In this document: piece after piece, positions 25,536-33,944 of the stretch
Numbering within the stretch: position 1 is the stretch's first letter
Layout of the letters: every line of letters begins with the position of its first letter
Source of the DNA: Clostridium isatidis
GTDB lineage: Bacteria; Bacillota; Clostridia; Clostridiales; Clostridiaceae
Assembly: GCF_002285495.1 (NCBI RefSeq)
Contig: NZ_CP016786.1
Location: 2,308,001-2,372,000, forward strand
Direction: 5' to 3'
Length of the DNA: 64,000 bases
The notes under the pieces: model-generated
Told to the model about the DNA's origin: nothing
What the model saw: only the letters and a program-made list of their open reading frames with translations
Databases searched by the model: none
Program-made: the position numbers and the translations under genes

Positions 25536-26534
25536 TCATAATAACTTTAATGCAGGAGTATCTGCAGGTGCATCTAATAATTCCTTTAATTCATCATCTA
25601 ATTTTAATATCGATACTGAACAGCCTGCCATTTCAAGAGAAGTCATAAATTCACCTACAAAGGTCTTATAAACTTTAATACCTTTACTAGTTAAAATTTC
25701 ATTTACCTTCTTATTAACTATATATAGTTCCATTAAAGGTGTTCCTGATAGGCCATTAACCATAACTGCAACTTCAGAACCTTCCTCTGGCTTCATATCT
25801 TCTAATATTCTATTTACAAGATGTTCTGTTATTTCATCAGCAGTTTTAATAGTTTCTCTATGGGTTCCTGGTTCACCATGGATTCCCATTCCTATTTCAA
25901 CTTCATCTTCTCCTAGGCTAAAGTTTGCTTTTCCTGCTGCAGGAACTATACAAGAACTTAGTGCCATTCCCATACTGCGGACATTATCGATAACCTTTTC
26001 AGCAACAGCCTTAACTTCTTTTAAAGAAGCTCCTTTTTCAGCCTTTGCACCAGCTATTTTATGAACAAATACTGTTCCTGCAATTCCACGCCTTCCTGCT
26101 GTATAAGTACTATTTTCAACAGCAACATCATCATTTACTATTACACTTTCAACCTTTATTTCTTCCATCTCAGCCATTTCTTTTGCCATGTCAAAATTCA
26201 TTACATCACCAGTATAATTTTTAATTACTAATAAAACTCCCTCACCGCTGTCAACTGCTTTTATAGCTTCATAAACTTGATCTGGAGTTGGTGATGTAAA
26301 TACTGCTCCTGCTACAGCTCCATCTAGCATCCCCTTACCTAAATAACCTGCATGGGAAGGTTCATGTCCACTTCCTCCACCACTAACTAGAGCAACCTTA
26401 CCCTTAATTGGTGCATTCTTGCGAACTAAAATATTGCCTGCATCAAGCTTCCTTAAATATTCTGGATGAGCAGCCACCATACCAGCTATCATATCCTCAA
26501 CAACATATTCAGGCTTGTTAATCAGTTTTTTCAT
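25536..26534 (-). CDS. dhaK: Dihydroxyacetone kinase substrate-binding subunit DhaK
   Basis: In this 332-residue subunit His219 (in GIHGEPG) is the residue expected to bind dihydroxyacetone covalently as a hemiaminal. The active-site motif LVSGGGSGHEPSHAGYLG is near residue 49 and KNYTGDVMNFDMA near residue 105. With DhaL and DhaM it forms the PTS-dependent kinase giving dihydroxyacetone phosphate, for example from glycerol via glycerol dehydrogenase. No dhaQ/dhaS regulator lies beside it. Confidence 0.95.
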   Translation of the reverse strand: MKKLINKPEYVVEDMIAGMVAAHPEYLRKLDAGNILVRKNAPIKGKVALVSGGGSGHEPSHAGYLGKGMLDGAVAGAVFTSPTPDQVYEAIKAVDSGEGVLLVIKNYTGDVMNFDMAKEMAEMEEIKVESVIVNDDVAVENSTYTAGRRGIAGTVFVHKIAGAKAEKGASLKEVKAVAEKVIDNVRSMGMALSSCIVPAAGKANFSLGEDEVEIGMGIHGEPGTHRETIKTADEITEHLVNRILEDMKPEEGSEVAVMVNGLSGTPLMELYIVNKKVNEILTSKGIKVYKTFVGEFMTSLEMAGCSVSILKLDDELKELLDAPADTPALKLL

Positions 26535-26562
26535 AAATTCTCCCCCTTAATTTTATAAAAAA

Positions 26563-26602
26563 TTAATTAGTTTCTTCTCTAACTAATTAAAGATACATTA
26601 TA
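26563..26602 (-). promoter_or_regulatory. dhaK promoter region with 10-bp inverted repeat
   Basis: On the minus strand a -10 TATAAT (26597-26602) without a good -35 precedes a perfect inverted repeat TTAATTAGTT / AACTAATTAA (8-base spacer, 26563-26590) that begins at the predicted transcript start and is followed by six T. It may be an operator or a 5' stem-loop. Confidence 0.55.
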
Positions 26603-26653
26603 GTTTATAAAATTAGTAAGCAACATATTCCATATAATGTTTAATTTATTTAC

Positions 26654-26681
26654 TTACAACTAGCGATGAATTTGTTATAAT
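26654..26681 (+). promoter_or_regulatory. Promoter of fbp
   Basis: TTACAA (26654-26659) and TATAAT (26676-26681) are spaced 16 bp; the start codon is 34 bp after the -10. Confidence 0.6.
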
Positions 26682-26715
26682 TATTTCAAATAATAAACTA
26701 CTGGGAGAAATAGAA

Positions 26716-28713
26716 ATGTCTTACATTAAAGAAAATTATACTGATAATCTTGAAAATGAATTAAGATACTTAAAGCTTTTATCAAAACAATATCCAACTA
26801 TAGCAGATGCCTGTATAGAAATAATAAATTTGCAAGCTATTCTAAACCTTCCTAAGGGCACTGAACATTTTTTATCAGACATACATGGTGAATATGAACC
26901 TTTTATACATGTATTAAAAAATGCTTCTGGAGTTATAAAAAGAAAAATACAAGATATCTTCGGCAATTCTTTAATGGAAGAAGAAATAAAAAGTCTTGCA
27001 ACATTGATTTATTATCCAGAACAAAAATTAGAACTTATAATAAAAAAAGAAAAAAATATTGAAGATTGGTATAAGGTTACCCTATATAGGCTTATAGAGG
27101 TTTGTAGACGTGTTTCTTCAAAATATACCCGTTCTAAGGTTAGAAAAGCTCTTCCTAAGGACTTTGCATATATCATAGAAGAACTACTGCATGAAGAAAG
27201 CAATAATAGCAATAAGGAAAGATATTATAATGAAATAATAAAAACTATAATAAACATAGGTAGATCTAAAGAATTTATAACAGCAATATGCAAAGTAATT
27301 CAAGATTTAGTAATAGATAGACTTCATATTGTAGGAGATATTTTTGATAGGGGCCCTGGTGCAGATATTATTATGGATACCCTTATCAATTATCATTCTG
27401 TTGATATTCAATGGGGTAATCATGATATAGTTTGGATGGGTGCCGCTGCTGGAAGTGAAGCCTGCATTGCAACTGTTATAAGAAGCTCTGCCAGATATGG
27501 CAACTTAGCTACCATAGAAGATGGTTATGGAATTAGTTTACTACCATTGGCTACCTTTGCTATAGATTTTTATGGAAATGATGAATGTTTAGAATTCAAA
27601 CCTATTATTGAAAATGATAAAAATTATAGTGATAAGGAAATAAACATTATATCAAAAATGCATAAGGCAATAGCTATAATTCAATTTAAGCTAGAAGGAG
27701 CAGTAATTAAAAGAAGACCTTATTTCTCTATGGAAGATAGGCTTCTGCTAGATAAAATTAACTATGAAAAAGGTACAATAAACCTAAATGGAAAAGAATA
27801 CAAATTAAAGGATACTAATTTTCCTACTATCGACCCTAAAGATCCATATAAACTTATACCAGAAGAAATTGAACTTATAGAAAAGCTTAAGTCGTCCTTT
27901 TTAAATAGCGAAAAACTTCAAAGACATGTTAGTTTTCTATTTGCAAAGGGGAGTTTATATTTAAAGTATAACTCAAATTTATTATATCATGGCTGTATTC
28001 CATTAAATGACGATGGAACTTTTAAAAAGGTCAGAATAGGTGCATCTGGTAAAGAATATAGCGGTAAGGCTTTACTAGATAGGTTAGAAATTATAGTTAG
28101 AGAGGGATATTTTCATAAAGATAATCCAGAGGCTAAATTATATGGAATGGATATGATTTGGTATCTTTGGAATGGTTCTTGCTCGCCTCTCTTTGGTAAA
28201 GATAAAATGACTACCTTTGAAAGATATTTTATAGAAGATAAAGAAACTCATATTGAAAAGAAGAATCATTATTTTGATTTAGAAGACGATGAAAAAGCAT
28301 GTAATATGATTTTTGAAGAATTTGGATTAGACCCTAAAACTTCACATATAATTAATGGACATGTCCCAGTTAAAATAAAAAAAGGAGAAAGTCCTATAAA
28401 AGCAAATGGGAAACTCTTAGTTATAGATGGGGGATTTTCAAAAGCTTATCAAAGTCAAACTGGAATTGCAGGCTATACCCTTATATATAATTCTTATGGA
28501 TTATCGTTAGTTTCTCATGAGCCCTTTGAATCTACTCAAAAGGCCATTGAAGAAGAAAAAGATATTCTTTCAACTAGAGTAATATTAGAAACAGAGGTTG
28601 AAAGAATGAGAGTAGCAGATACAGACATTGGCAAGGAATTAAAACTTCAAATAGAAGATTTAGAAAAACTTTTAAATGCATATAGAACAGGGTTAATAAA
28701 GGAACAGATTTAA
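26716..28713 (+). CDS. fbp: Fructose-1,6-bisphosphatase class III
   Basis: The 665-residue protein hydrolyses fructose-1,6-bisphosphate to fructose 6-phosphate for gluconeogenesis. The length and the calcineurin-like metal motifs are those of the Firmicute class III enzyme: FLSDIHGEYEPF near residue 57, VGDIFDRGPGADIIM near 210 and QWGNHDIVWMG near 236, with a late INGHVPVK. GGGAGA lies 8 bases before the ATG. It is monocistronic, with its own promoter and terminator. Confidence 0.96.
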   Translation: MSYIKENYTDNLENELRYLKLLSKQYPTIADACIEIINLQAILNLPKGTEHFLSDIHGEYEPFIHVLKNASGVIKRKIQDIFGNSLMEEEIKSLATLIYYPEQKLELIIKKEKNIEDWYKVTLYRLIEVCRRVSSKYTRSKVRKALPKDFAYIIEELLHEESNNSNKERYYNEIIKTIINIGRSKEFITAICKVIQDLVIDRLHIVGDIFDRGPGADIIMDTLINYHSVDIQWGNHDIVWMGAAAGSEACIATVIRSSARYGNLATIEDGYGISLLPLATFAIDFYGNDECLEFKPIIENDKNYSDKEINIISKMHKAIAIIQFKLEGAVIKRRPYFSMEDRLLLDKINYEKGTINLNGKEYKLKDTNFPTIDPKDPYKLIPEEIELIEKLKSSFLNSEKLQRHVSFLFAKGSLYLKYNSNLLYHGCIPLNDDGTFKKVRIGASGKEYSGKALLDRLEIIVREGYFHKDNPEAKLYGMDMIWYLWNGSCSPLFGKDKMTTFERYFIEDKETHIEKKNHYFDLEDDEKACNMIFEEFGLDPKTSHIINGHVPVKIKKGESPIKANGKLLVIDGGFSKAYQSQTGIAGYTLIYNSYGLSLVSHEPFESTQKAIEEEKDILSTRVILETEVERMRVADTDIGKELKLQIEDLEKLLNAYRTGLIKEQI

Positions 28714-28729
28714 AAATCCTATAAAAGAC

Positions 28730-28765
28730 AGCAGATAAATTTGTTTTTATACAAATTTATCTGCT
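28730..28765. terminator. Terminator of fbp
   Basis: Arms AGCAGATAAATTTGT and ACAAATTTATCTGCT form a perfect long stem closed by a short T-rich loop, 17 bp after the fbp stop and next to the end of the convergent flavodoxin gene. Confidence 0.8.
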
Positions 28766-28769
28766 ATAT

Positions 28770-29237
28770 TTAAAGTAATTTCACTAACTTTGTAATAAAC
28801 TCTTCTGCTTTTTTAAAGTCCTTCTCATTTGGATGCCCTTGGGATAACTTACCTAAGAAATCAAAAATCTTATTATCAGAAAACTCTTTTGCTATAAAAC
28901 TTCCTTTGCAGGCAAAACTTCCTTTAATAATAGCTCCCTTTTCCTTTAGCAATTTAAGCAGCTTATTATTATAAAACTTCATACCAACTCCGCTAGTTGA
29001 AAATACAAAAACATTTTTGCCCTTTAAATTTAATCTATCCACTAGTTTAAAAAGTTTTGGAGCCATGCTTTCCTTGTATACCCCAGAGCCAAAGCCAATT
29101 AAATCGTAATTCTCTAAATTAATATCCTTAGTACTTTCAATATTTATTAAATCGCAGTTAATTTTTCTAGCAAAAACCTTTGCAAGTTTTTCAGTATTAT
29201 GCTTATAATTTGAATAATAAAGAATCAAGGCTTTCAT
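28770..29237 (-). CDS. Flavodoxin-family protein
   Basis: From the ATG at 29237 it has 155 residues. The FMN phosphate loop is in LILYYSNYKHNTEKLA, a slight variant of the flavodoxin TxTGNT loop, and DLIGFGSGVYKESMAPKLFKL and VFVFSTSGVG are the later flavin-contact loops. I prefer this start over the ATG six bases upstream because AAGGAG would then be too close. It may reduce a metabolite or transfer electrons; the partner is unknown. Another flavodoxin lies at 31439. Confidence 0.85.
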   Translation of the reverse strand: MKALILYYSNYKHNTEKLAKVFARKINCDLINIESTKDINLENYDLIGFGSGVYKESMAPKLFKLVDRLNLKGKNVFVFSTSGVGMKFYNNKLLKLLKEKGAIIKGSFACKGSFIAKEFSDNKIFDFLGKLSQGHPNEKDFKKAEEFITKLVKLL

Positions 29238-29275
29238 ATACATTTTCTCCTTACTTAGTTCTTAACTAAATTATA

Positions 29276-29641
29276 TTATCTAGCCGCCTCAATCATTCTA
29301 ACTGCTTCTTCTAAATTACTTACAAAAAAAATATTATTACCCTTGTTACATTCATAAATAAAATCATGCAGCGGCTTGCTTGTGTACTTAGAAAAGTCTC
29401 CAATAATAGCTAGCTTAGTAAAATAATTAGAGAATTTTTGCAGAACTTCACCAGCTACCCCGCTGCTAAGTATAAAGAATTCTTCACATATCGCATGTTT
29501 ATCTAAAATAATTTTACTACAATCTTTTTCATATATTACTGTCATTATAAGATCAAGAGCAGATTGGGCGTCATATATTAATACATCCTTGCTTTGAATA
29601 TATACTATATCATTATTTTTCCCTAAAAAAGTGTAATTCAT
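29276..29641 (-). CDS. DUF4180 domain protein
   Basis: This 121-residue protein is a single DUF4180 domain, of unknown function. It has SALDLIMTVIYEKDCSKIILDKHAICEEFF-type sequence in its middle, then LQKFSNYFTKLAIIGDF. The same pattern, EEFF, LQKF, a Tyr, then a Lys and a conserved Asp, recurs in the C-terminal half of the PadR regulator at 30330, so the two proteins share a domain. Only a dead hydrolase gene lies between them. Confidence 0.82.
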   Translation of the reverse strand: MNYTFLGKNNDIVYIQSKDVLIYDAQSALDLIMTVIYEKDCSKIILDKHAICEEFFILSSGVAGEVLQKFSNYFTKLAIIGDFSKYTSKPLHDFIYECNKGNNIFFVSNLEEAVRMIEAAR

Positions 29642-29644
29642 TTA

Positions 29645-30316
29645 TTAATTCCCTCCTTTTATTTGTTCTAAAATTGTATCTGTAAGATTTATCAGACTAT
29701 GTCCACCTTCAGGAAAATATTTATTTTTGCATTCGGAAGAAGTTTCTTCATTCTATCAGCAGTTTCCATAGAATTCAGAATTATATCTTTTTTTCCATCA
29801 AATAAGAATACCGGCTAGTTAACCGTCTTATTTCTTCATCAGTAAAAATCGGTATAGGCTCTTTCCTAATGTTAAAATTTTTACCCATTAACACTTGAAA
29901 TTTAAAAAATACTTCAGGTATATCAAAATTACCATTAATAATTTTAAATAACTTCCTTACTCCCTTTTCTCCAAAAAGCATATAAAATAAGGCTATAAAT
30001 ACAAATTTCTTATTTTGACTACCTATCCCTGAAAGACATATCAACACTAATTTATCAACCCTTTCCGGATATCTTATAGCAAATTTAGCAGCTAGCCATC
30101 CCCCTAAAGAAGTTCCATTGAATTCATACTACTTCCATGTAATAGAAGCATGGGTGGATTATTAATATCACCAGCAGCTATGCAAAAGGTGCTGCCGTGA
30201 CGAGTATTTACATAAAATCTTTCATGTGGTATTGTTGGTGCTTCAAGAAGCATATCATACTGTTTAAGAACTTCTTCTTTCCCTTCCTGCGTCTTGAAGG
30301 CATTTTTATATTTCAT
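29645..30316 (-). pseudogene. Alpha/beta hydrolase pseudogene with at least three lesions
   Basis: Pieces of one hydrolase can be followed through three frame changes. The N-terminus (MKYKNAFKTQEGKEEVLKQY) reaches the oxyanion strand MLLLHGSSMNS near 30120, where roughly 45-55 residues are missing. The next frame gives the nucleophile elbow NGTSLGGWLAAKFAIRYPER (30063-30120). A frameshift near 29815 leads to PVFLFDGKKDIILNSMETAD, and another near 29725 to the catalytic His region FPEGGHSLINLTD. No full-length product is possible. Missing length is estimated from the usual family spacing. Confidence 0.88.
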
Positions 30317-30329
30317 TTGTCTTCCCCCC

Positions 30330-31301
30330 TTATTTTAAACTTAAAAACCACTCTTCTGCTTCTTTAACATTATTAACTAATTTAATAATTTGATTCTTTT
30401 CACTTTCTACAATTGATGCTTTAAATTCACTTTTTAACTTATTTATATTATCAATTACAATTCCAGCTTTAATGTGGTACATAGTAAATTTTTGAAGTAA
30501 TGATGCCAGAAGTCCTACTTTAGGATCAAAGAATTCCTCTGAAAGTGCTTCAAAATCTAATAAAACAAATTGACTATTATTTTCTGCTAATGCAGTAATT
30601 ATATCTAAAATATCTTTTTCTCTTTCAAGTTTATTTTCTGAAGCAGTAAGATGAAGGTAAGATATTTTACCAGTGCTCTTTACATCATACTTCAGAACCT
30701 TACTATTATTTTTTTCTTTATTATTAGCCTTTGTTTCTTCATTTTCAGCTAAATCATTTTCATTTGGAATATTAGATATAGCCTTTCTTAAATCTTGAAT
30801 CCAGACAAGTTCATTTTTATATGTTCTTTGAATATTATCATTGATATAAGTCCATAATGTATTTTCTAAGGCAGTCCTATCTGGTGAAAATTTTGCAGCC
30901 TCTTTATTGTTTTTTACCATTAATAATTGACTTTTAACTTGGCTTTCATATTCATCAATAAGATTATTTAATTCCTTACTATTTAACATACTAGACCAGG
31001 CAAGATGAACAAGAAATGGCTTTTTTATTTCGCTATCTCCTACTGGTGAACTAACCCATTCCTTCAAAGCTGTAAGACCTCCATCAGTTATTTCATAGAT
31101 TTTTTTAGTTGGAGACCCTTCTTCATACTTCAGCTCATTTTTTACAAACCCCTTATTAAGTAATTCTGTTAGAGCTTTATATATTTGATTATTATTTCCT
31201 GACCAATACATAAAATCAGAGTTTTGAATGATCTTCTTTAAATCATATCCGGTCATTGGCTTATAACTTAGTATTCCCAAGATTGCATAGTTAATTGACA
31301 T
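30330..31301 (-). CDS. PadR-family regulator fused to a DUF4180 domain
   Basis: The 323-residue protein starts with a PadR winged helix (NYAILGILSYKPMTGYDLKK, then GSPTKKIYEITDGG) and a helical dimerisation part to about residue 180. After a Glu/Asn/Lys linker near residues 185-200 comes a DUF4180 domain (FVLLDFEALSEEFF, LASLLQKFTMYHIKAGIVID). The domain is homologous to the stand-alone protein at 29276. A PadR operator overlaps its own promoter, so it probably represses itself. The ligand and targets are unknown. Confidence 0.87.
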   Translation of the reverse strand: MSINYAILGILSYKPMTGYDLKKIIQNSDFMYWSGNNNQIYKALTELLNKGFVKNELKYEEGSPTKKIYEITDGGLTALKEWVSSPVGDSEIKKPFLVHLAWSSMLNSKELNNLIDEYESQVKSQLLMVKNNKEAAKFSPDRTALENTLWTYINDNIQRTYKNELVWIQDLRKAISNIPNENDLAENEETKANNKEKNNSKVLKYDVKSTGKISYLHLTASENKLEREKDILDIITALAENNSQFVLLDFEALSEEFFDPKVGLLASLLQKFTMYHIKAGIVIDNINKLKSEFKASIVESEKNQIIKLVNNVKEAEEWFLSLK

Positions 31302-31322
31302 ATTAGCTCCTCCACTACATCT

Positions 31323-31364
31323 TTAACATATGTTAATAGTAACATATGTTAGTAGCAGGGTCAA
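31323..31364 (-). promoter_or_regulatory. PadR promoter with overlapping operator
   Basis: On the minus strand -35 TTGACC (31359-31364) and -10 TACTAT (31336-31341) are spaced 17 bp. Two palindromes TTAACATATGTTAA (31323-31336) and TAACATATGTTA (31340-31351) lie 16 bp apart. Between them the sequence ATGT-N8-ACAT (31330-31345) fits the PadR consensus and covers the -10. Confidence 0.8.
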
Positions 31365-31384
31365 TATAATAAAATTATTATATT

Positions 31385-31432
31385 CATAAAAAAAACGGTT
31401 AAAGTAAATAATTTCACTCTAACCCTTTTTAA
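31385..31432 (-). terminator. Terminator of the 31439 flavodoxin gene
   Basis: On the minus strand GGTTAGAGTGAAAT pairs with ATTTACTTTAACC with minor mismatches and is followed by eight T. Confidence 0.75.
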
Positions 31433-31438
31433 TTCTTC

Positions 31439-31909
31439 TTATTCATTTAAAATTCTTTTAAGCCACTTTTCTATATCTTCTCTAACAACTTGTCCGCTTA
31501 CATCAATGCCTGGTAGAATTTTAGCTTTTAAACACTCTTTAGCTATATCATCTTGAATTTCTCCAAGGCCTCCTCCACCGCTAGTGGAAAAAGGAATTAT
31601 AGTTTTTCCTTCAAAATTATGATTTCTAATGAAGCTCCTAACTGGTGGTGCCATTGTTTTAAACCAGTTAGGTGTACCTATAAATATAGTATCATAATTA
31701 TCTATTGGCTCATTGCCAGATAGCAACTTAGGGCAAAATCCCCTAGCAATTTCACTTCTAACTTCCTTAGCAGCTGTATTATAATTAAAAGAATAATTCT
31801 TTTCAGAAATTAGCTCTCTTATATCGCCGCCAGTTTGCCTTGCTATTTCTAATGCAAAGTTCTTTGTATTTTGAAATAGCGAGTAATAAACTATCAATAT
31901 TTTGCTCAT
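31439..31909 (-). CDS. Flavodoxin
   Basis: The 156-residue protein begins MSKILIVYYSLFQNTKNFAL, a flavodoxin FMN phosphate loop, and has DTIFIGTPNWFKTMAPPVRSF and IIPFSTSGGGGLGEIQDD, the two flavin-stacking loops of the short-chain NAD(P)H-dependent flavodoxin group. The ATG at 31909 has AAAGGAA 9 bases before it; an earlier ATG at 31933 has no such site. It lies directly after a broken MerR gene transcribed in the same direction, and may once have been under its control. Confidence 0.87.
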   Translation of the reverse strand: MSKILIVYYSLFQNTKNFALEIARQTGGDIRELISEKNYSFNYNTAAKEVRSEIARGFCPKLLSGNEPIDNYDTIFIGTPNWFKTMAPPVRSFIRNHNFEGKTIIPFSTSGGGGLGEIQDDIAKECLKAKILPGIDVSGQVVREDIEKWLKRILNE

Positions 31910-31937
31910 TTGTATTATTTCCTTTCTAAACAACCAA

Positions 31938-32257
31938 CTATTTATTACAATATTCTAAAATTGCTTTATAAATAAAATCACTTAAATCTTCTTCCTTATA
32001 CTTTTCTGTTTCTCCATATACTAATTTAGCTTCACGATAATACTGTTCCTTCAATTCTAGAACTTCTGAATTTTTAAATATACTTAAATTAAATGGCTCT
32101 TCACCTGATAAGTAATCATCTACAGCATTAATAATTTCTTTTAATCTCTGCTGCTTTAATATTAAAGTTTATTAATTTTATCGTAATAATGTAGTGTTCT
32201 TGGAGTTATACCTGTTATATATGAAACATCTTTAACAGTTAATAATTGTTTTTTCAT
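31938..32257 (-). pseudogene. MerR-family regulator pseudogene (TipAS-like C-terminus)
   Basis: The start MKKQLLTVKDVSYITGITPR continues to TLHYYDKINKL, a clear MerR helix-turn-helix, then meets a stop near 32162. In another frame the remaining sequence reads LKQQRLKEIINAVDDYLSGE and goes on to YREAKLVYGETEKYKEEDL and EYCNK before the stop at 31938, like the C-terminal domain of TipA-type MerR proteins. The dimerisation coiled coil, an estimated 50 residues or so, is missing at the junction. Its promoter at 32296-32326 is intact. Confidence 0.87.
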
Positions 32258-32295
32258 TTTAAAACTCTTTCTTTTGTTTGTTTTTAATACTCTAT

Positions 32296-32326
32296 ATTGT
32301 AAACTATGACGCAAGGTCATAGTCAA
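32296..32326 (-). promoter_or_regulatory. MerR-type promoter with 19-bp spacer
   Basis: On the minus strand -35 TTGACT (32321-32326) and -10 TACAAT (32296-32301) are separated by 19 bp, the over-long spacer typical of MerR-activated promoters. The spacer region holds a palindrome ACTATGAC-N5-GTCATAGT (32303-32323). Confidence 0.85.
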
Positions 32327-32330
32327 GTAC

Positions 32331-33386
32331 TTATTCTAATTCATTTAAAAATTCCACCATAATTTCAATAAATTCATCTGGCTTATCATAGTGTATATCG
32401 TGACCTGGAGTGTCAACATTGACTCTTTTCCCCTTTTCTAATAGGCTGACTACACGATCGGTATCTTCATCTGATAAGGCTGCTAATAATAAATCACCAT
32501 CATAACTAGTATTGGCCTTAATAAATACTGTAGGACTTTTTATTTTTGATAAGACTTCTTCTTGATTATAATCTTCAAACCAGCTGTTATCATAGAAAGT
32601 TTCTCCAAATCTTTGATCATAAGGATAGGTTACAACTTCAAACATCCTATTTATTTGTGGTGGTAAATACTTTACATGAACAGGTTCATTAGGGTGCTTT
32701 TCATGATAGCTTACTGCACTTTTTGAAATAAAATTCCAAATCTTTTCTCCAAAGATATTTTTCCAATAACTTCTTTCTAAACTATATTTAAAATAATCTT
32801 TCTCTTCACTTTGATTTTTAAAATCCTGATATAATTGAAAACCATAAACCCATGCGTAAGTCTTTTCCCTTCTGCCAGCTTCTGTTGCAAAGAAAGGTGA
32901 ATCTTCAATAACTGTTCCTAAGATGCGATCTGGATAATAGGCAGCCATCCATGCAGCAATCATTCCCCCTGAAGAATGGCCTGAAACAACTACTTTTTCT
33001 CCAATTTCTGTATCAATAAATTCTATAAAATCTTTAGCCATTTCTTTAGCTGAGTACTTTTCTACCTTCCATTCTGATTCCCCATGTCCATGACAATCTA
33101 TAGCATAAACATGATAATGTTTTGATAGTTCCTCTAATACCTTAGCATAATCTTCCCAAGTCATTCCTTGGCCATGTATTAATAAAAGTGGCGTTTTTCC
33201 ATTATCAGGCCCTTCTCCATAATTTAACAGAGTACCATCTTTTAATTTTATCTGCCTTTCTATAAAACCTGCTTTAGCTATCTTTTTTAATGGTTTCTTA
33301 ATATAGGTTACATTATTATAAAAATATGAACCAATTATAAATAGTATAATCCCTAAGATTATAATTAATATTATTTTCTTTTTCAT
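32331..33386 (-). CDS. Membrane-anchored alpha/beta hydrolase
   Basis: From the ATG at 33386 it has 351 residues with an N-terminal membrane helix (IILIIILGIILFIIGSYFY) and an outside hydrolase domain. The oxyanion motif LLLIHGQG is followed by the nucleophile elbow VVSGHSSGGM near residue 137 and a late His in DTPGHDIHYDKP; an acid residue after strand 6 is likely. I prefer this ATG because AGGAG lies 10 bases before it; the alternative TTG at 33395 is too close to that site. Substrate unknown. It follows an XRE-AbrB regulator gene in the same direction. Confidence 0.87.
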   Translation of the reverse strand: MKKKIILIIILGIILFIIGSYFYNNVTYIKKPLKKIAKAGFIERQIKLKDGTLLNYGEGPDNGKTPLLLIHGQGMTWEDYAKVLEELSKHYHVYAIDCHGHGESEWKVEKYSAKEMAKDFIEFIDTEIGEKVVVSGHSSGGMIAAWMAAYYPDRILGTVIEDSPFFATEAGRREKTYAWVYGFQLYQDFKNQSEEKDYFKYSLERSYWKNIFGEKIWNFISKSAVSYHEKHPNEPVHVKYLPPQINRMFEVVTYPYDQRFGETFYDNSWFEDYNQEEVLSKIKSPTVFIKANTSYDGDLLLAALSDEDTDRVVSLLEKGKRVNVDTPGHDIHYDKPDEFIEIMVEFLNELE

Positions 33387-33413
33387 ATTTACCAATCTCC
33401 TATTCTTAAATTA

Positions 33414-33842
33414 CTATTCTGTACATTCTTCTGCATTATAAATTGCTTCTATAAAATGCATTAATTTTTCCTGCTTCATCAAAGCAAGACCTTGACTTTC
33501 ATCTCCTAAAACCAGCAAACTATCACCAGGAAAAATGTTAAATATCTCCCTAGCCTTTTTAGGAATTACAATCTGCCCTCTTTCACCAACCTTTACTATT
33601 CCAAAAACATGCTTTCCCTTTGGCTGAGGACCTATTTTATCTTTATCGTTAGAATAATTCACTAAATCATCTAAACTAACTCCATAAAATTCTGCTAAAG
33701 CTAAACAATTATTAATATCAGGAAGACTTTCTCCACTTTCCCATTTTGCAACAGCCTGTCTTGAAACACCAATTTTATCAGCAATTTCTTCCTGAGTATA
33801 TTTATATTTCTTTCTTAATTTTTTTAAATTCATACTTATCAT
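33414..33842 (-). CDS. XRE helix-turn-helix regulator with C-terminal AbrB/SpoVT domain
   Basis: The protein combines an N-terminal XRE domain (LRKKYKYTQEEIADKIGVSRQAVAKWESGE) with an AbrB-type swapped-hairpin domain (KVGERGQIVIPKKAREIFNI, then GDSLLVLGD), giving two DNA-binding folds in about 142 residues. The ATG at 33842 has AAAGGA 10 bases upstream; a GTG at 33851 would be too close and an ATG at 33833 too far. It precedes the hydrolase gene by 28 bp, so it likely controls it. An inverted repeat ATAACA-N5-TGTTAT lies upstream at 33904-33920. Confidence 0.88.
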   Translation of the reverse strand: MISMNLKKLRKKYKYTQEEIADKIGVSRQAVAKWESGESLPDINNCLALAEFYGVSLDDLVNYSNDKDKIGPQPKGKHVFGIVKVGERGQIVIPKKAREIFNIFPGDSLLVLGDESQGLALMKQEKLMHFIEAIYNAEECTE

Positions 33843-33944
33843 ATTAATCACATCCTTTGATTTAATGATATATTAGTTATTATCTCTATTCAACCAACCA
33901 GATATAACAGCAAATGTTATTATTAGTTTACATATATTTATTCA

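Noticed and set aside
29781..30047. Separate small protein of 88 residues
   Set aside because: It is the middle piece of the broken hydrolase; flanking frames complete the family motifs.
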